23,667 nt of DNA from Campylobacterales bacterium (GCA_027081495.1 JALWKJ010000054.1:1-23667), one strand, 5' to 3'; positions 15,935 through 22,553 are shown, counted from the first letter of the stretch. Numbers and translations are program-made. The notes: a model not told the origin generated them from the letters alone.

Positions 15935-16708
15935 ATGTTCAAAGTCATTGTGTCATTATTGTTTTTTATATATGCGCTTTTTATAAACGGTTGCGGTACG
16001 AAAGCTAAAACGCTTAAAGATATAAATACCTCGGCAAATATCAAACCTATAAAAAAACTGCCGAAAATCTGCTTTAAACCAAACGCTTTACCTCTTGAGA
16101 AAATTATGCAAGATAAAAAAATAAAAAAAGGCGCGCAGATATACATAAGAGTCTTCAAACTCGAAAAAGAGCTTGAGTTGTGGGCAAAAAAAGAGCTTAC
16201 ATATGTTTTGCTTAAAACTTATCCTATTTGCAGATACTCCGGGAAACTCGGTCCAAAACAAAGAAGCGGCGACAAACAGGCGCCTGAAGGCATATATGTG
16301 CTGACAAAAAAGAGTCTTCATCCAAACAGCAGGTATCATCTGGCTCTAAATATCCAATATCCAAACCGATACGACAGACGGCACAAAAGAACGGGGTCCA
16401 ATATCATGATTCATGGCAGATGTTCGTCAACCGGATGTTTCGCTATGGGAGATTCGCAAATCGAAGAGATCTATAAAATAGTAAAAGAGACATTTGATAA
16501 AGGTAAAAAATTTATCTATGTCGCCATATATCCGTTTCGTCTAAATAAAAAAAATCTCACCCTATACAAAAATACCTACTGGTACGATTTTTGGCTAAAT
16601 CTAAAAACGGGCTACGATATGTTTGAGGAAACAAGAGTCCCTCCGTTTGTGGGAATTAAAAACAAACGGTATGTTTTTCAAAAAAGGGGTTTATCACCAT
16701 ACCAATGA
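15935..16708 (+). CDS. YafK-type L,D-transpeptidase-fold (YkuD) lipoprotein
   Basis: A 257-residue protein counted from the ATG at 15935. That start gives a short hydrophobic signal ending in LFINGC, a plausible lipobox with Cys20 as the lipidated residue; an in-frame ATG at 15863 would add 24 residues before the signal. The YkuD active-site motif is complete at 160-172: His160 in IMIHGRCSSTGCFAMGD, with Cys168 as the nucleophile. The arrangement SSTGCFAMGD resembles E. coli YafK (DpaA), which cuts the link between Braun lipoprotein and peptidoglycan, more than cross-linking LdtD-type enzymes. It probably acts on peptidoglycan peptides in the periplasm. It is divergent from the DUF937 gene. 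No strong ribosome site is seen before either start. Confidence 0.8.
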   Translation: MFKVIVSLLFFIYALFINGCGTKAKTLKDINTSANIKPIKKLPKICFKPNALPLEKIMQDKKIKKGAQIYIRVFKLEKELELWAKKELTYVLLKTYPICRYSGKLGPKQRSGDKQAPEGIYVLTKKSLHPNSRYHLALNIQYPNRYDRRHKRTGSNIMIHGRCSSTGCFAMGDSQIEEIYKIVKETFDKGKKFIYVAIYPFRLNKKNLTLYKNTYWYDFWLNLKTGYDMFEETRVPPFVGIKNKRYVFQKRGLSPYQ

Positions 16709-16716
16709 ATATTCTC

Positions 16717-16735
16717 TTAACACATAATTAACACA
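16717..16735 (+). promoter_or_regulatory. Tandem TTAACACA repeat upstream of the NosL operon promoter
   Basis: Two exact copies of TTAACACA at 16717-16724 and 16728-16735 are spaced 11 bases start to start, one helical turn. They end seven bases before the TATAAT box. This layout is typical of response-regulator or other activator sites, but the protein that binds is unknown. Confidence 0.4.
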
Positions 16736-16742
16736 AAGAGTC

Positions 16743-16748
16743 TATAAT
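16743..16748 (+). promoter_or_regulatory. -10 box of the NosL/ABC operon
   Basis: A TATAAT lies about 90 bases before the first gene. The expected start point is near 16754-16756, which coincides with the left arm of the leader hairpin described next. No standard -35 box stands at the right distance. Confidence 0.6.
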
Positions 16749-16753
16749 TGTTT

Positions 16754-16821
16754 AAAAGATACCTTAAAACACAAAAAACCTACTACAACGCATACTTCCT
16801 AAATGAAAAGGTATCTTTTTT
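16754..16821 (+). promoter_or_regulatory. Leader hairpin with U tract ahead of the NosL operon (attenuator or terminator)
   Basis: AAAAGATACCTT at 16754-16765 is perfectly complementary to AAGGTATCTTTT at 16808-16819; the loop is 42 bases and the right arm runs into six T. It lies between the probable transcription start and the first gene, so it would form in the 5' leader. The loop contains TTCCT (16796-16800), complementary to AGGAA in the ribosome site (16830-16834), which would allow an alternative structure. It could instead be a simple terminator for the preceding gene if the TATAAT is not used. Confidence 0.55.
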
Positions 16822-16839
16822 ATTTCAAAAAGGAATCGG

Positions 16840-17463
16840 ATGAAAATCTTATATATTCTTTTATTTTTTTTACAACTAGCCCAAAGTGATTCTCTTCTTG
16901 CAAAAAAAGGATCCAAAATCGCTCATATACTTTGCGACGAAAAGAGACTCGAAACTTTAAGTTTTACGGACAAAACAGATATAAAAAACAAAATATCCCA
17001 AAGCAACATCTGCCAAAAACTCACCGACTCCGAGCTTAACGCTCTAATCGCTTTTATCAACACAAAACAAAATCCCCAAGATCTTCCTGCGTCGATAATC
17101 GTACCCGAAGACGCGAAATGTCAAATATGCGGAATGTATGTCTCAAAATTTCCCAAATGGACGACCATGATAGAAAAAAGTTCGGGTAAAAAGCTCTATT
17201 TCGACGGGGTAAAAGATATGATGAAGTATTATCATAGTCATAGAAACGAGAAATTTGACCTAATTTTCGTAAACGACTTTTACACACTAAAACCGATAGA
17301 TGCAAAAAAAGCTTTTTTTGTTAGCGGTTCAAATGTTTACGGACCGATGGGCAAAGAACTTATCGCATTTAAAGCAAAAAAGGATGCGAAAACTTTTTTA
17401 AAAGACCATAGAGGTAAAAAGATATTAACATTCGATGAGATATCGCCAAAAGATTTATACTAG
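16840..17463 (+). CDS. NosL-family copper-binding accessory protein with an N-terminal extra domain
   Basis: A 207-residue exported protein with a hydrophobic signal at residues 1-15. The NosL signature is clear in the C-terminal half: Cys94 and Cys97 in KCQICGMYV, Met99, then FFVSGSNVYGPMGKEL at 159-174 and an AFKAKKDAKTFL ending. NosL proteins bind Cu(I) and serve nitrous oxide reductase assembly or related copper delivery. Residues 25-75 form a separate helical region (SKIAHILCDEKRL to LTDSELNALIAFI) that recalls the ends of a small c-type cytochrome domain but has no CXXCH, so no haem is expected. A good AAGGA ribosome site stands just before the ATG. It is the first gene of the operon; no nosZ or nosD is in the window. 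Confidence 0.8.
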   Translation: MKILYILLFFLQLAQSDSLLAKKGSKIAHILCDEKRLETLSFTDKTDIKNKISQSNICQKLTDSELNALIAFINTKQNPQDLPASIIVPEDAKCQICGMYVSKFPKWTTMIEKSSGKKLYFDGVKDMMKYYHSHRNEKFDLIFVNDFYTLKPIDAKKAFFVSGSNVYGPMGKELIAFKAKKDAKTFLKDHRGKKILTFDEISPKDLY

Positions 17464-17472
17464 GAGTTTGTT

Positions 17473-17727
17473 ACGAAATATACGATTGTCATATCCGCGA
17501 TTTTTGCGGTTTTAGCGCTTGGATTCATCTCTATCTTTATTGATACTTCAAAAGCGAGTAAAAATAACAAAACTCTCGTTAGCGTCTGCGCCGTTACGAA
17601 ACTTCCTCCGCCGTCACTCTCCGCAAATCTCTTCGAAAGCAGATTTATCGCCTATAAAGATTATAGAGATCATATATTTCCCAAAATGAGACCGATAGAT
17701 TATCTTGGATTCGTATATGCAAAATAG
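17473..17727 (+). CDS. Small membrane-anchored protein, apparently starting at ACG
   Basis: An 84-codon reading frame fills the gap between the NosL gene and the permease. It has an N-terminal hydrophobic helix (about residues 4-23) and a polar C-terminal part with one cysteine (Cys39) and a proline-rich turn (TKLPPPS). Codon content looks normal, with no internal stop. The frame has no ATG, GTG or TTG near its beginning; an in-frame TAG (the NosL stop) is followed by GAGTTTGTT and then ACG AAA TAT. A TAGGAG ribosome site lies six bases before that ACG, exactly where an ATG would be expected. It could be a genuine ACG start, a recent ATG to ACG mutation, or a base-call error. The stop overlaps the permease start by 11 bases. 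I do not recognise the family; it is probably a partner of the transporter. Confidence 0.65.
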   Translation, partial: TKYTIVISAIFAVLALGFISIFIDTSKASKNNKTLVSVCAVTKLPPPSLSANLFESRFIAYKDYRDHIFPKMRPIDYLGFVYAK

Positions 17728-18892
17728 TTTTTTAAATTTTTTGACTCTGCTTGTTTATAAACACCGCTCAAAACATATATCCGTATTTTTGATTTTGACT
17801 CTGCTCATATCTTTGCTATCTTCGTTTTTATTTTTGTCCGCTTCAATCAAACACGATTCGATTGAAGCCCTTAAAAGCCAGCCGGATTTTACGATTTCAA
17901 GAATGATCGGCGGTAGAAGCTCTGATATAGAGATAAAACGAATTGAAAGATATAGCGAAATCGCCGGAGTCGATTTCGTATCCGCAAGAGTTTTCGGAAG
18001 ATATTTTTTACCTGATCAAAAACACTATTTTACAATCATAGGGGTCGATTTTTTCGATGAACAACTTGTCAAATGGATAGATGAGATTTTAAAAAAAACC
18101 GATATAAAAAAATTTCTCGCAAAAAACAACATGATAATCGGAGATGGCGTAAGAGAGTATCTTAAAAAAAACTATTATGGGAAATATTACGATTTTACTA
18201 CGCCTTTTGGCAAAAAAGTGAAAGTGAATATATTTGATTTTTTTAAAAAAGACAGCAATCTCATTAGCTCTGATTTTATTTTAATGCCGATAGACCTTGC
18301 TAGAGAGATTTTGGGCATAGATAAAAATTTTGCGACAGATATTATCTTAAATGTCCCAAATCCGGCCGAAAGAGAAAATGTAAAATTCAAACTCCTCTTA
18401 AACGATTACGATATCAGAGTTATTACAAAAGATGAGCTTTTTAAAGAGTACGAAAATCTTTTTAATTACAAAGGCGGAGTTTTTCTGATCGTTTTCGTTA
18501 TCTCTCTTATAACTTTTATGCTCATTTTATATCAACGATATTCGATGATAAACTCAAGCGACAAAAAAGAGATAGCTTTACTTAGAGCGGTAGGTTGGAG
18601 CATAAAAGATGTCATAAAACTAAAGCTTCTTGAATCGTTTATCATAGCCTTATATGCCTATTTATCAGGTGTGATTATAGCTTATATATATGTTTTTCAT
18701 TTCGGCGCGCCTCTTCTTAAAGATATCTTTTTAGGATTTAAAAACCTTAAAAGCGACATAGATTTTACCCCGGTTATAAATGCCGGCGATCTAGTCTCTT
18801 TATTTTTGGTATTTATCATACCTTTTATGGCATCGGTTTTGATACCCGTTTGGAAAATAGCGATAACAGACTCTTCACAGGCGCTAAAATGA
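17717..18892 (+). CDS. MacB/FtsX-type ABC transporter permease
   Basis: A 391-residue inner-membrane protein with the four-helix plan of the MacB/FtsX/LolE superfamily: one helix near residues 25-48, a periplasmic domain of about 200 residues, then three helices (about 250-275, 295-325 and 350-380) ending in a short cytoplasmic tail. The segment ALLRAVGWSIKDVIKLKLLES between helices 2 and 3 is the coupling-helix region of this class. I took the ATG at 17717; a TTG at 17705 is possible. Transporters of this type move lipoproteins or peptides, or transmit force, and do not usually act as classic importers. It is co-encoded with the following ATPase (ATGA overlap) and flanked by NosL-like genes, which is unusual: NosL normally partners NosD/NosF/NosY. 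Confidence 0.85.
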   Translation: MQNSFLNFLTLLVYKHRSKHISVFLILTLLISLLSSFLFLSASIKHDSIEALKSQPDFTISRMIGGRSSDIEIKRIERYSEIAGVDFVSARVFGRYFLPDQKHYFTIIGVDFFDEQLVKWIDEILKKTDIKKFLAKNNMIIGDGVREYLKKNYYGKYYDFTTPFGKKVKVNIFDFFKKDSNLISSDFILMPIDLAREILGIDKNFATDIILNVPNPAERENVKFKLLLNDYDIRVITKDELFKEYENLFNYKGGVFLIVFVISLITFMLILYQRYSMINSSDKKEIALLRAVGWSIKDVIKLKLLESFIIALYAYLSGVIIAYIYVFHFGAPLLKDIFLGFKNLKSDIDFTPVINAGDLVSLFLVFIIPFMASVLIPVWKIAITDSSQALK

Positions 18893-19557
18893 TAAAACTA
18901 AAAAATATATACAAAACTTTCAATCAATCCACGGTGCATGAATTTACGGCTTTAAAAGATATTTCACTAAGCATTAAAAAAAATGAACTCATAATCCTCA
19001 AAGGCGCCAGCGGAAGCGGAAAATCAACACTTCTTGCCATCATAGCCTCACTATTAAAACCGACAAGCGGCAGCGTGATCGTAGATAATAAGCAAGTCGC
19101 CAAACTACCTGATCTTCATGCGTCGAAATTTCGAGCTTTTGAGATAGGATTTATCTTTCAATCTTTCAATCTTTTTGAATATCTAAGCGTAAAGGAAAAT
19201 GTAAGCGTTACGCTAATCCCTCTTGGGTTAAAACAAGACGAAATCGATAAAAAAGTAAAAAGAGCTCTTCGCCTTGCAAATATTTCTCACAAACAAAACG
19301 CCGTCGCAAGAGATCTCTCAGGCGGAGAGAAACAGCGAGTCGCCATAGCAAGAGCGCTTGTAAACGATCCGAAAATCATCCTTTGCGACGAACCGACCGC
19401 AAACTTGGATAAAAAGAATTCTCTCTCTTTCATAGAGGTTATAAAGGATCTAAAAGAAAAAGGATTTACGATCATAATCGCAACACATGATAGTATTTTT
19501 GATTCTCTCCAAAATGTCGATAAAGTCGTAAAGATACAAAACGGCGAGATTAAATAG
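18889..19557 (+). CDS. LolD/MacB-type ABC transporter ATP-binding protein
   Basis: A 222-residue ATPase with all hallmarks: Walker A GASGSGKST near residues 41-49, Q-loop in FIFQSFNLFEY, signature LSGGEKQR, Walker B IILCDEPTANLD and the switch histidine in ATHD. The length and the LSGGEKQRVAIARALVNDP region match the LolD/MacB/FtsE group, in agreement with the permease just upstream. The ATG at 18889 overlaps the permease stop by four bases; an in-frame ATG at 18850 lies inside the permease gene and is less likely. It energises the exporter or mechanotransmitter formed with the preceding gene. Confidence 0.92.
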   Translation: MIKLKNIYKTFNQSTVHEFTALKDISLSIKKNELIILKGASGSGKSTLLAIIASLLKPTSGSVIVDNKQVAKLPDLHASKFRAFEIGFIFQSFNLFEYLSVKENVSVTLIPLGLKQDEIDKKVKRALRLANISHKQNAVARDLSGGEKQRVAIARALVNDPKIILCDEPTANLDKKNSLSFIEVIKDLKEKGFTIIIATHDSIFDSLQNVDKVVKIQNGEIK

Positions 19558-19558
19558 C

Positions 19559-20521
19559 GTGAATATCTTTTTATCAAACCGGGTGCAAATCTATCTCTTT
19601 AGCGAAAGCTTACTTTATATACTTTCTCTTGTAGCGTTTGTTTCGACTCTTAGTATCGTTAGCAAGTGGGATTTTAACAGTTGTGACGAAATGCAGTATA
19701 AATTGGAAAAACGCTCCTTTTTGATTACGACGATAATCGTTTTAAGTATATGGATAAAAATTTTACTTCTATTTTATTTTGTATATTCGATAGACTCGAT
19801 ATCGGTTATGATACCAGGAGCGATGTGCGGCGCCGGCGTAATCTCGGCAAATCCATATGGAAATCCTCTTTTATTTTTAAAAATATTACTGCTATTTCTA
19901 ACCGGAATCTGGCTCATTATCAATTCGCTCGATTTAAAAGCAGAAAACTATCCCTATTTTAAAGTTAAATCTTGGTTTTATATTGTTATATTTATATTTT
20001 TAAGCACAGAAATCTATCTTGATTTTACATATTTTTCGCATCTTTGGATACAAAGTCCCGTTAAATGTTGTTCCGCGATATTCGGACTATCCGGAGATAA
20101 TCTAATCCCTTTAAATTTAAATACCTCTACCCTGATAGCTATATTTTATTTATTGTATTTTTTAACTATTTTATCAAGTATTCAAAAATATCCGTTTATA
20201 CTTTTTATCTCTTCGGCTCTTTTTTTATATTTTGGATATCAAAGCGTAGTTCACTTTTTCGGTATATACATATATGAGCTTCCTTCACATAAATGTCCCT
20301 TTTGTATGCTCTCCAAGGAGTATTTTTTTATAGGATATCTATTGTGGGGGACGCTCTTTTTGGGAGTATTTTACGGTCTATCGAATTTTATACTAAAAAT
20401 CTTGATAAGTCATGAAAATAGAAATCTTTACTCTCTTGCGATAATCTTTAACACAATTTTTGTCATACTATGCTCTTCATATGTAATGATATATTATATT
20501 AAAAATGGAGTTTTACTATGA
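19559..20521 (+). CDS. Polytopic membrane protein with paired-cysteine motifs, unknown function
   Basis: A 320-residue protein with about eight hydrophobic segments. It starts at a GTG one base after the ATPase stop. Cysteines cluster in places suited to redox or metal work: Cys90 in PGAMCGAGV, Cys170-Cys171 in PVKCCSAIFG, and Cys246 and Cys249 in SHKCPFCMLSKEYF. The CPFCML motif is reminiscent of VKOR/DsbB-type thiol oxidoreductases, but I cannot place it in that family from sequence alone. Conserved context with NosL-like and SafE-like genes hints at copper or thiol handling at the inner membrane. The stop overlaps the next start by four bases. Function is an inference and is not established. 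Confidence 0.7.
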   Translation: MNIFLSNRVQIYLFSESLLYILSLVAFVSTLSIVSKWDFNSCDEMQYKLEKRSFLITTIIVLSIWIKILLLFYFVYSIDSISVMIPGAMCGAGVISANPYGNPLLFLKILLLFLTGIWLIINSLDLKAENYPYFKVKSWFYIVIFIFLSTEIYLDFTYFSHLWIQSPVKCCSAIFGLSGDNLIPLNLNTSTLIAIFYLLYFLTILSSIQKYPFILFISSALFLYFGYQSVVHFFGIYIYELPSHKCPFCMLSKEYFFIGYLLWGTLFLGVFYGLSNFILKILISHENRNLYSLAIIFNTIFVILCSSYVMIYYIKNGVLL

Positions 20522-21021
20522 AAAAATTTATACCTCTTTTGATAATAGTTTTATTTATGACAGTTATTGCCATCATTTTTATCTCTCTTTCAAGCAAAGA
20601 GCAAAAAATCACTATACAAAAAGGAAATCTGCAAAAAATCCCTCTTCCCATAAAACCCGGATTCGTAAACGACACGGAGTGCAAAATGCTTATAACGGAT
20701 ACGACTTATGCCGCCGAAGTGGTCGCGCCAAACGGCGATACATGGTTTTTTGACGATCCCGGTTGCATGATAAAGTGGCTTGAAGATAAAGAGTTTTCAA
20801 AAAATGCCGTCATTTGGGTAAAAAGCGTCGATACTAAAAAATGGATCGATGCGAGAAAAGCATGGTACGCTTTAAGCGATCCCACGCCGATGCATTACGG
20901 TTTTGGAGCTAGAGAGATAAAAAAAGACGGATATATCGATTTTAAACAGATGAGGCTAAAAATGCTGAGAGGTGAAAACTTGAGCGATCCGAGAATTAGA
21001 AAAAAACTTTTAGGACACTAA
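20518..21021 (+). CDS. Second, divergent NosL-like protein, membrane-anchored
   Basis: A 167-residue protein with an uncleaved-looking N-terminal helix (about residues 4-25) and a periplasmic domain. NosL features remain: WFFDDPGCMIKWLEDKEF, IWVKSVDTKKWIDARKAWYALS and the position of the metal motif. The canonical CxxCGM is altered to ECKMLI at 54-59, leaving one cysteine (Cys55) and Met57; Cys83 and His126 are other possible ligands. It lacks the GPMG motif of NosL. It may be a copper chaperone with different affinity or a specificity partner of the first NosL. ATGA overlap with the previous gene and one base before the next gene point to one operon. Confidence 0.75.
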   Translation: MKKFIPLLIIVLFMTVIAIIFISLSSKEQKITIQKGNLQKIPLPIKPGFVNDTECKMLITDTTYAAEVVAPNGDTWFFDDPGCMIKWLEDKEFSKNAVIWVKSVDTKKWIDARKAWYALSDPTPMHYGFGAREIKKDGYIDFKQMRLKMLRGENLSDPRIRKKLLGH

Positions 21022-21022
21022 A

Positions 21023-21736
21023 ATGGAAGCCGTCAATCTGATTACAATCATAACAATCGCCTTTTTGGGTTCATTTGGACACTGTGTCGGTATGTGCGGA
21101 GGAATAGTTTTGGCATATACCGCAACAAAAGTAGATGAAAAATGGGGAAAAACGAAACAAGCGTTTGCTCATTTAAGCTATTCGACGGGGAGAATTTTAA
21201 CATATACTCTTCTTGGGGTGATCTTTGGATACTTGGGCGGAGTCGTGACTTTTAACAACACCTCCAACGGCGTGCTTTTAGTCGTTGCGGGAATATTCAT
21301 GCTTCTTACCGGTTTCTCGCTAATAGGCAAAATAAAATTTTTAACCCTCATAGAGCACTCTTTTTCAAAAAGCAGGTGGTATCAGGAGAGTTTTAAGAAG
21401 CTTCTTCATTCAAACTCTCTTATAAGCTTTTTTATTCTAGGAATGTTAAACGGTCTTCTTCCCTGCGGATTCGTCTATTTTTTCGCCATAACCGCCGCTA
21501 GTACCGGAAGCGCTTTTTGGGGTGGAGTCGTTATGTTTATATTCGGTATAAGCACCATACCCGCGCTTTTTTCTTTGGGATTTTTCGTCGGTCTTTTCAA
21601 ACGAACGGAACTTAGAAATACGATAATCAAACTTTCAGCCATATTGGTCATAGCTTACGGCTGCTTTACGATTTACAACGGATACAAATATCTCACTCAA
21701 CCCGAAAGAACGCTTTTACAATGTCATGAAAGTTAG
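21023..21736 (+). CDS. SafE/TauE-like (COG2836) cytochrome-biogenesis-type membrane protein
   Basis: A 237-residue protein with about six membrane helices. Two features mark the family: the helix-1 motif GSFGHCVGMCGG, giving His20, Cys21 and Cys25 as likely metal ligands, and the second-half motif LNGLLPCGFVYFF, with Cys148, resembling the DsbD/CcdA transmembrane fold. Proteins of this class are found near cytochrome cbb3 oxidase assembly genes and copper transporters, and are thought to help deliver copper. It ends the operon. No clear terminator follows directly; the next 370 bases are intergenic. Confidence 0.85.
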   Translation: MEAVNLITIITIAFLGSFGHCVGMCGGIVLAYTATKVDEKWGKTKQAFAHLSYSTGRILTYTLLGVIFGYLGGVVTFNNTSNGVLLVVAGIFMLLTGFSLIGKIKFLTLIEHSFSKSRWYQESFKKLLHSNSLISFFILGMLNGLLPCGFVYFFAITAASTGSAFWGGVVMFIFGISTIPALFSLGFFVGLFKRTELRNTIIKLSAILVIAYGCFTIYNGYKYLTQPERTLLQCHES

Positions 21737-21806
21737 TGATATAGACTAAAGTATTATGATTTCTTTCAACTGAAGATTATTAAGTTTAGTATCAGCAATA
21801 TTGGAA

Positions 21807-21812
21807 TATAAT
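21807..21812 (+). promoter_or_regulatory. Probable -10 box ahead of the structured leader of the rhodanese gene
   Basis: A TATAAT ends 10 bases before the left arm of the inverted-repeat element, so transcription would begin around 21818-21821 and include the whole element in the 5' leader of the rhodanese mRNA. No clear -35 box is seen. Confidence 0.5.
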
Positions 21813-21822
21813 TTCAATATAT

Positions 21823-22094
21823 TTATCACCGCACCAACAAATATTCTTAAATTTTGAGAGTACGGGAAGGAGTGAGATATGTGTTTAAAAAACTGTAGGA
21901 CTAACTTGTTAATTCAAAGTTTTTTAGATGCATAGATCGCTTCTTCCCGTACTCCCCGAAGGGTGCGGTGATTTTGTCCATACTCTTCGTTAGATTTTTT
22001 CGAATTCGCTACGGCGAGTCCTTCAAAAATCCGCCTTGATTATGAACAAAATCACCGCATCAAAAATTAAGTATATTTGTTGGTACGGTGATAA
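21823..22094 (+). repeat. 272-bp composite inverted-repeat element (structured RNA leader or MITE)
   Basis: The outer arms 21823-21857 and 22060-22094 pair over 35 bases with three mismatches. Inside are two hairpins. The left one (21858-21869 with 21943-21954, 12/12) carries an inner TAAAAAACT/AGTTTTTTA stem (21886-21894/21918-21926). The right one is at 21964-22059. Folded, the strand gives a three-way junction. TGCGGTGAT or its complement recurs four times, at 21825-21833, 21964-21972, 22051-22059 and (one mismatch) 22084-22092. No plausible coding sequence exists inside. The right arm ends two bases before the AAGGAG of the rhodanese gene. It could be a non-autonomous mobile element with terminal inverted repeats, or a large structured RNA in the 5' leader. 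Confidence 0.8.
21964..22059 (+). repeat. Right-hand hairpin of the element, capped by a UACG tetraloop
   Basis: Arms 21964-21981 and 22042-22059 match at 17 of 18 positions. Further in, GATTTTT (21993-21999) can pair with AAAAATC (22025-22031). The tip is a six-base stem closing C-UACG-G at 22009-22014, a UNCG-type tetraloop known for high stability in RNA. The minus strand would give CGTA instead, which favours the plus strand as the functional RNA. Confidence 0.6.
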
Positions 22095-22108
22095 TCAAGG
22101 AGACCATT

Positions 22109-22504
22109 ATGTCAGACAAAACAAAACAACAGTTAGAAACCATCATCGCTCTAAACAAACAAAAAGAGGAGTTGGGAAATATCGACCTTCACAAAACAAG
22201 AGAACTGCTTATGGACGCGGGTGCGATACTGCTTGATGTCAGACCGCCGGCCAAAGTAAACGGTGAAAATGCACAAGAAGCCGGCATAGCAAACGCTTAT
22301 TTTACTCCATATCCGGAATTTTCCGATTTTTTGGATCTTTTGCCTTCAGATCACACAACACCTATCGTAACGGCTTGCGTAAAAGGTTGGTACGCAAATC
22401 GTATCATGGGATATCTGGAAATGATGGGATATGAAAATGTTTATGCTTTAAATACAAATATCGAAGATCTTATAGAAGTTCATCACGCTCATGCGGATAA
22501 ATAA
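22109..22504 (+). CDS. Rhodanese-like domain protein
   Basis: A 131-residue single-domain sulfurtransferase-like protein without signal peptide. The start at 22109 is fixed by an AAGGAG site at 22097-22102, six bases upstream; an earlier in-frame ATG at 22088 lies inside the inverted repeat and before the ribosome site. The active-site loop VTACVKGWYANR supplies the catalytic cysteine, and AILLDVRPPAK is the typical LDVR strand of the fold. The loop has a CVKGWYA sequence, longer than the CxxGxR of classic rhodaneses in its hydrophobic part. Its likely role is sulfur transfer or sulfane-sulfur sensing in the cytoplasm. It is a monocistron followed by a terminator and preceded by the unusual leader. 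Confidence 0.85.
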   Translation: MSDKTKQQLETIIALNKQKEELGNIDLHKTRELLMDAGAILLDVRPPAKVNGENAQEAGIANAYFTPYPEFSDFLDLLPSDHTTPIVTACVKGWYANRIMGYLEMMGYENVYALNTNIEDLIEVHHAHADK

Positions 22505-22512
22505 AATCAATA

Positions 22513-22537
22513 TATCCTGCTCATTACGAGCAGGATA
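22513..22537. terminator. Bidirectional hairpin between convergent genes
   Basis: TATCCTGCTC and GAGCAGGATA form a perfect 10-bp stem with loop ATTAC. It lies nine bases after the rhodanese stop and 17 bases after the rubrerythrin stop on the other strand. A T-rich stretch follows on the minus strand, so it serves the minus-strand operon best and may serve both. Confidence 0.75.
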
Positions 22538-22553
22538 ACTTCAACAGACTACC

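Noticed and set aside
16803..16889. Short upstream reading frame (28 codons) overlapping the NosL start
   Set aside because: It begins at an ATG without a ribosome site and lies largely within the hairpin arm and the real NosL coding sequence.
21823..22094. CRISPR array or tRNA in the 21737-22108 intergenic region
   Set aside because: The repeats are inverted and nested, not regularly spaced direct repeats, and no tRNA cloverleaf with CCA-type acceptor or T-loop consensus is present.
22036..22236. 66-codon frame crossing the inverted repeat into the rhodanese gene
   Set aside because: It is out of frame with the well-supported rhodanese gene and has no ribosome site; its sequence is a shadow of the repeat and the gene.
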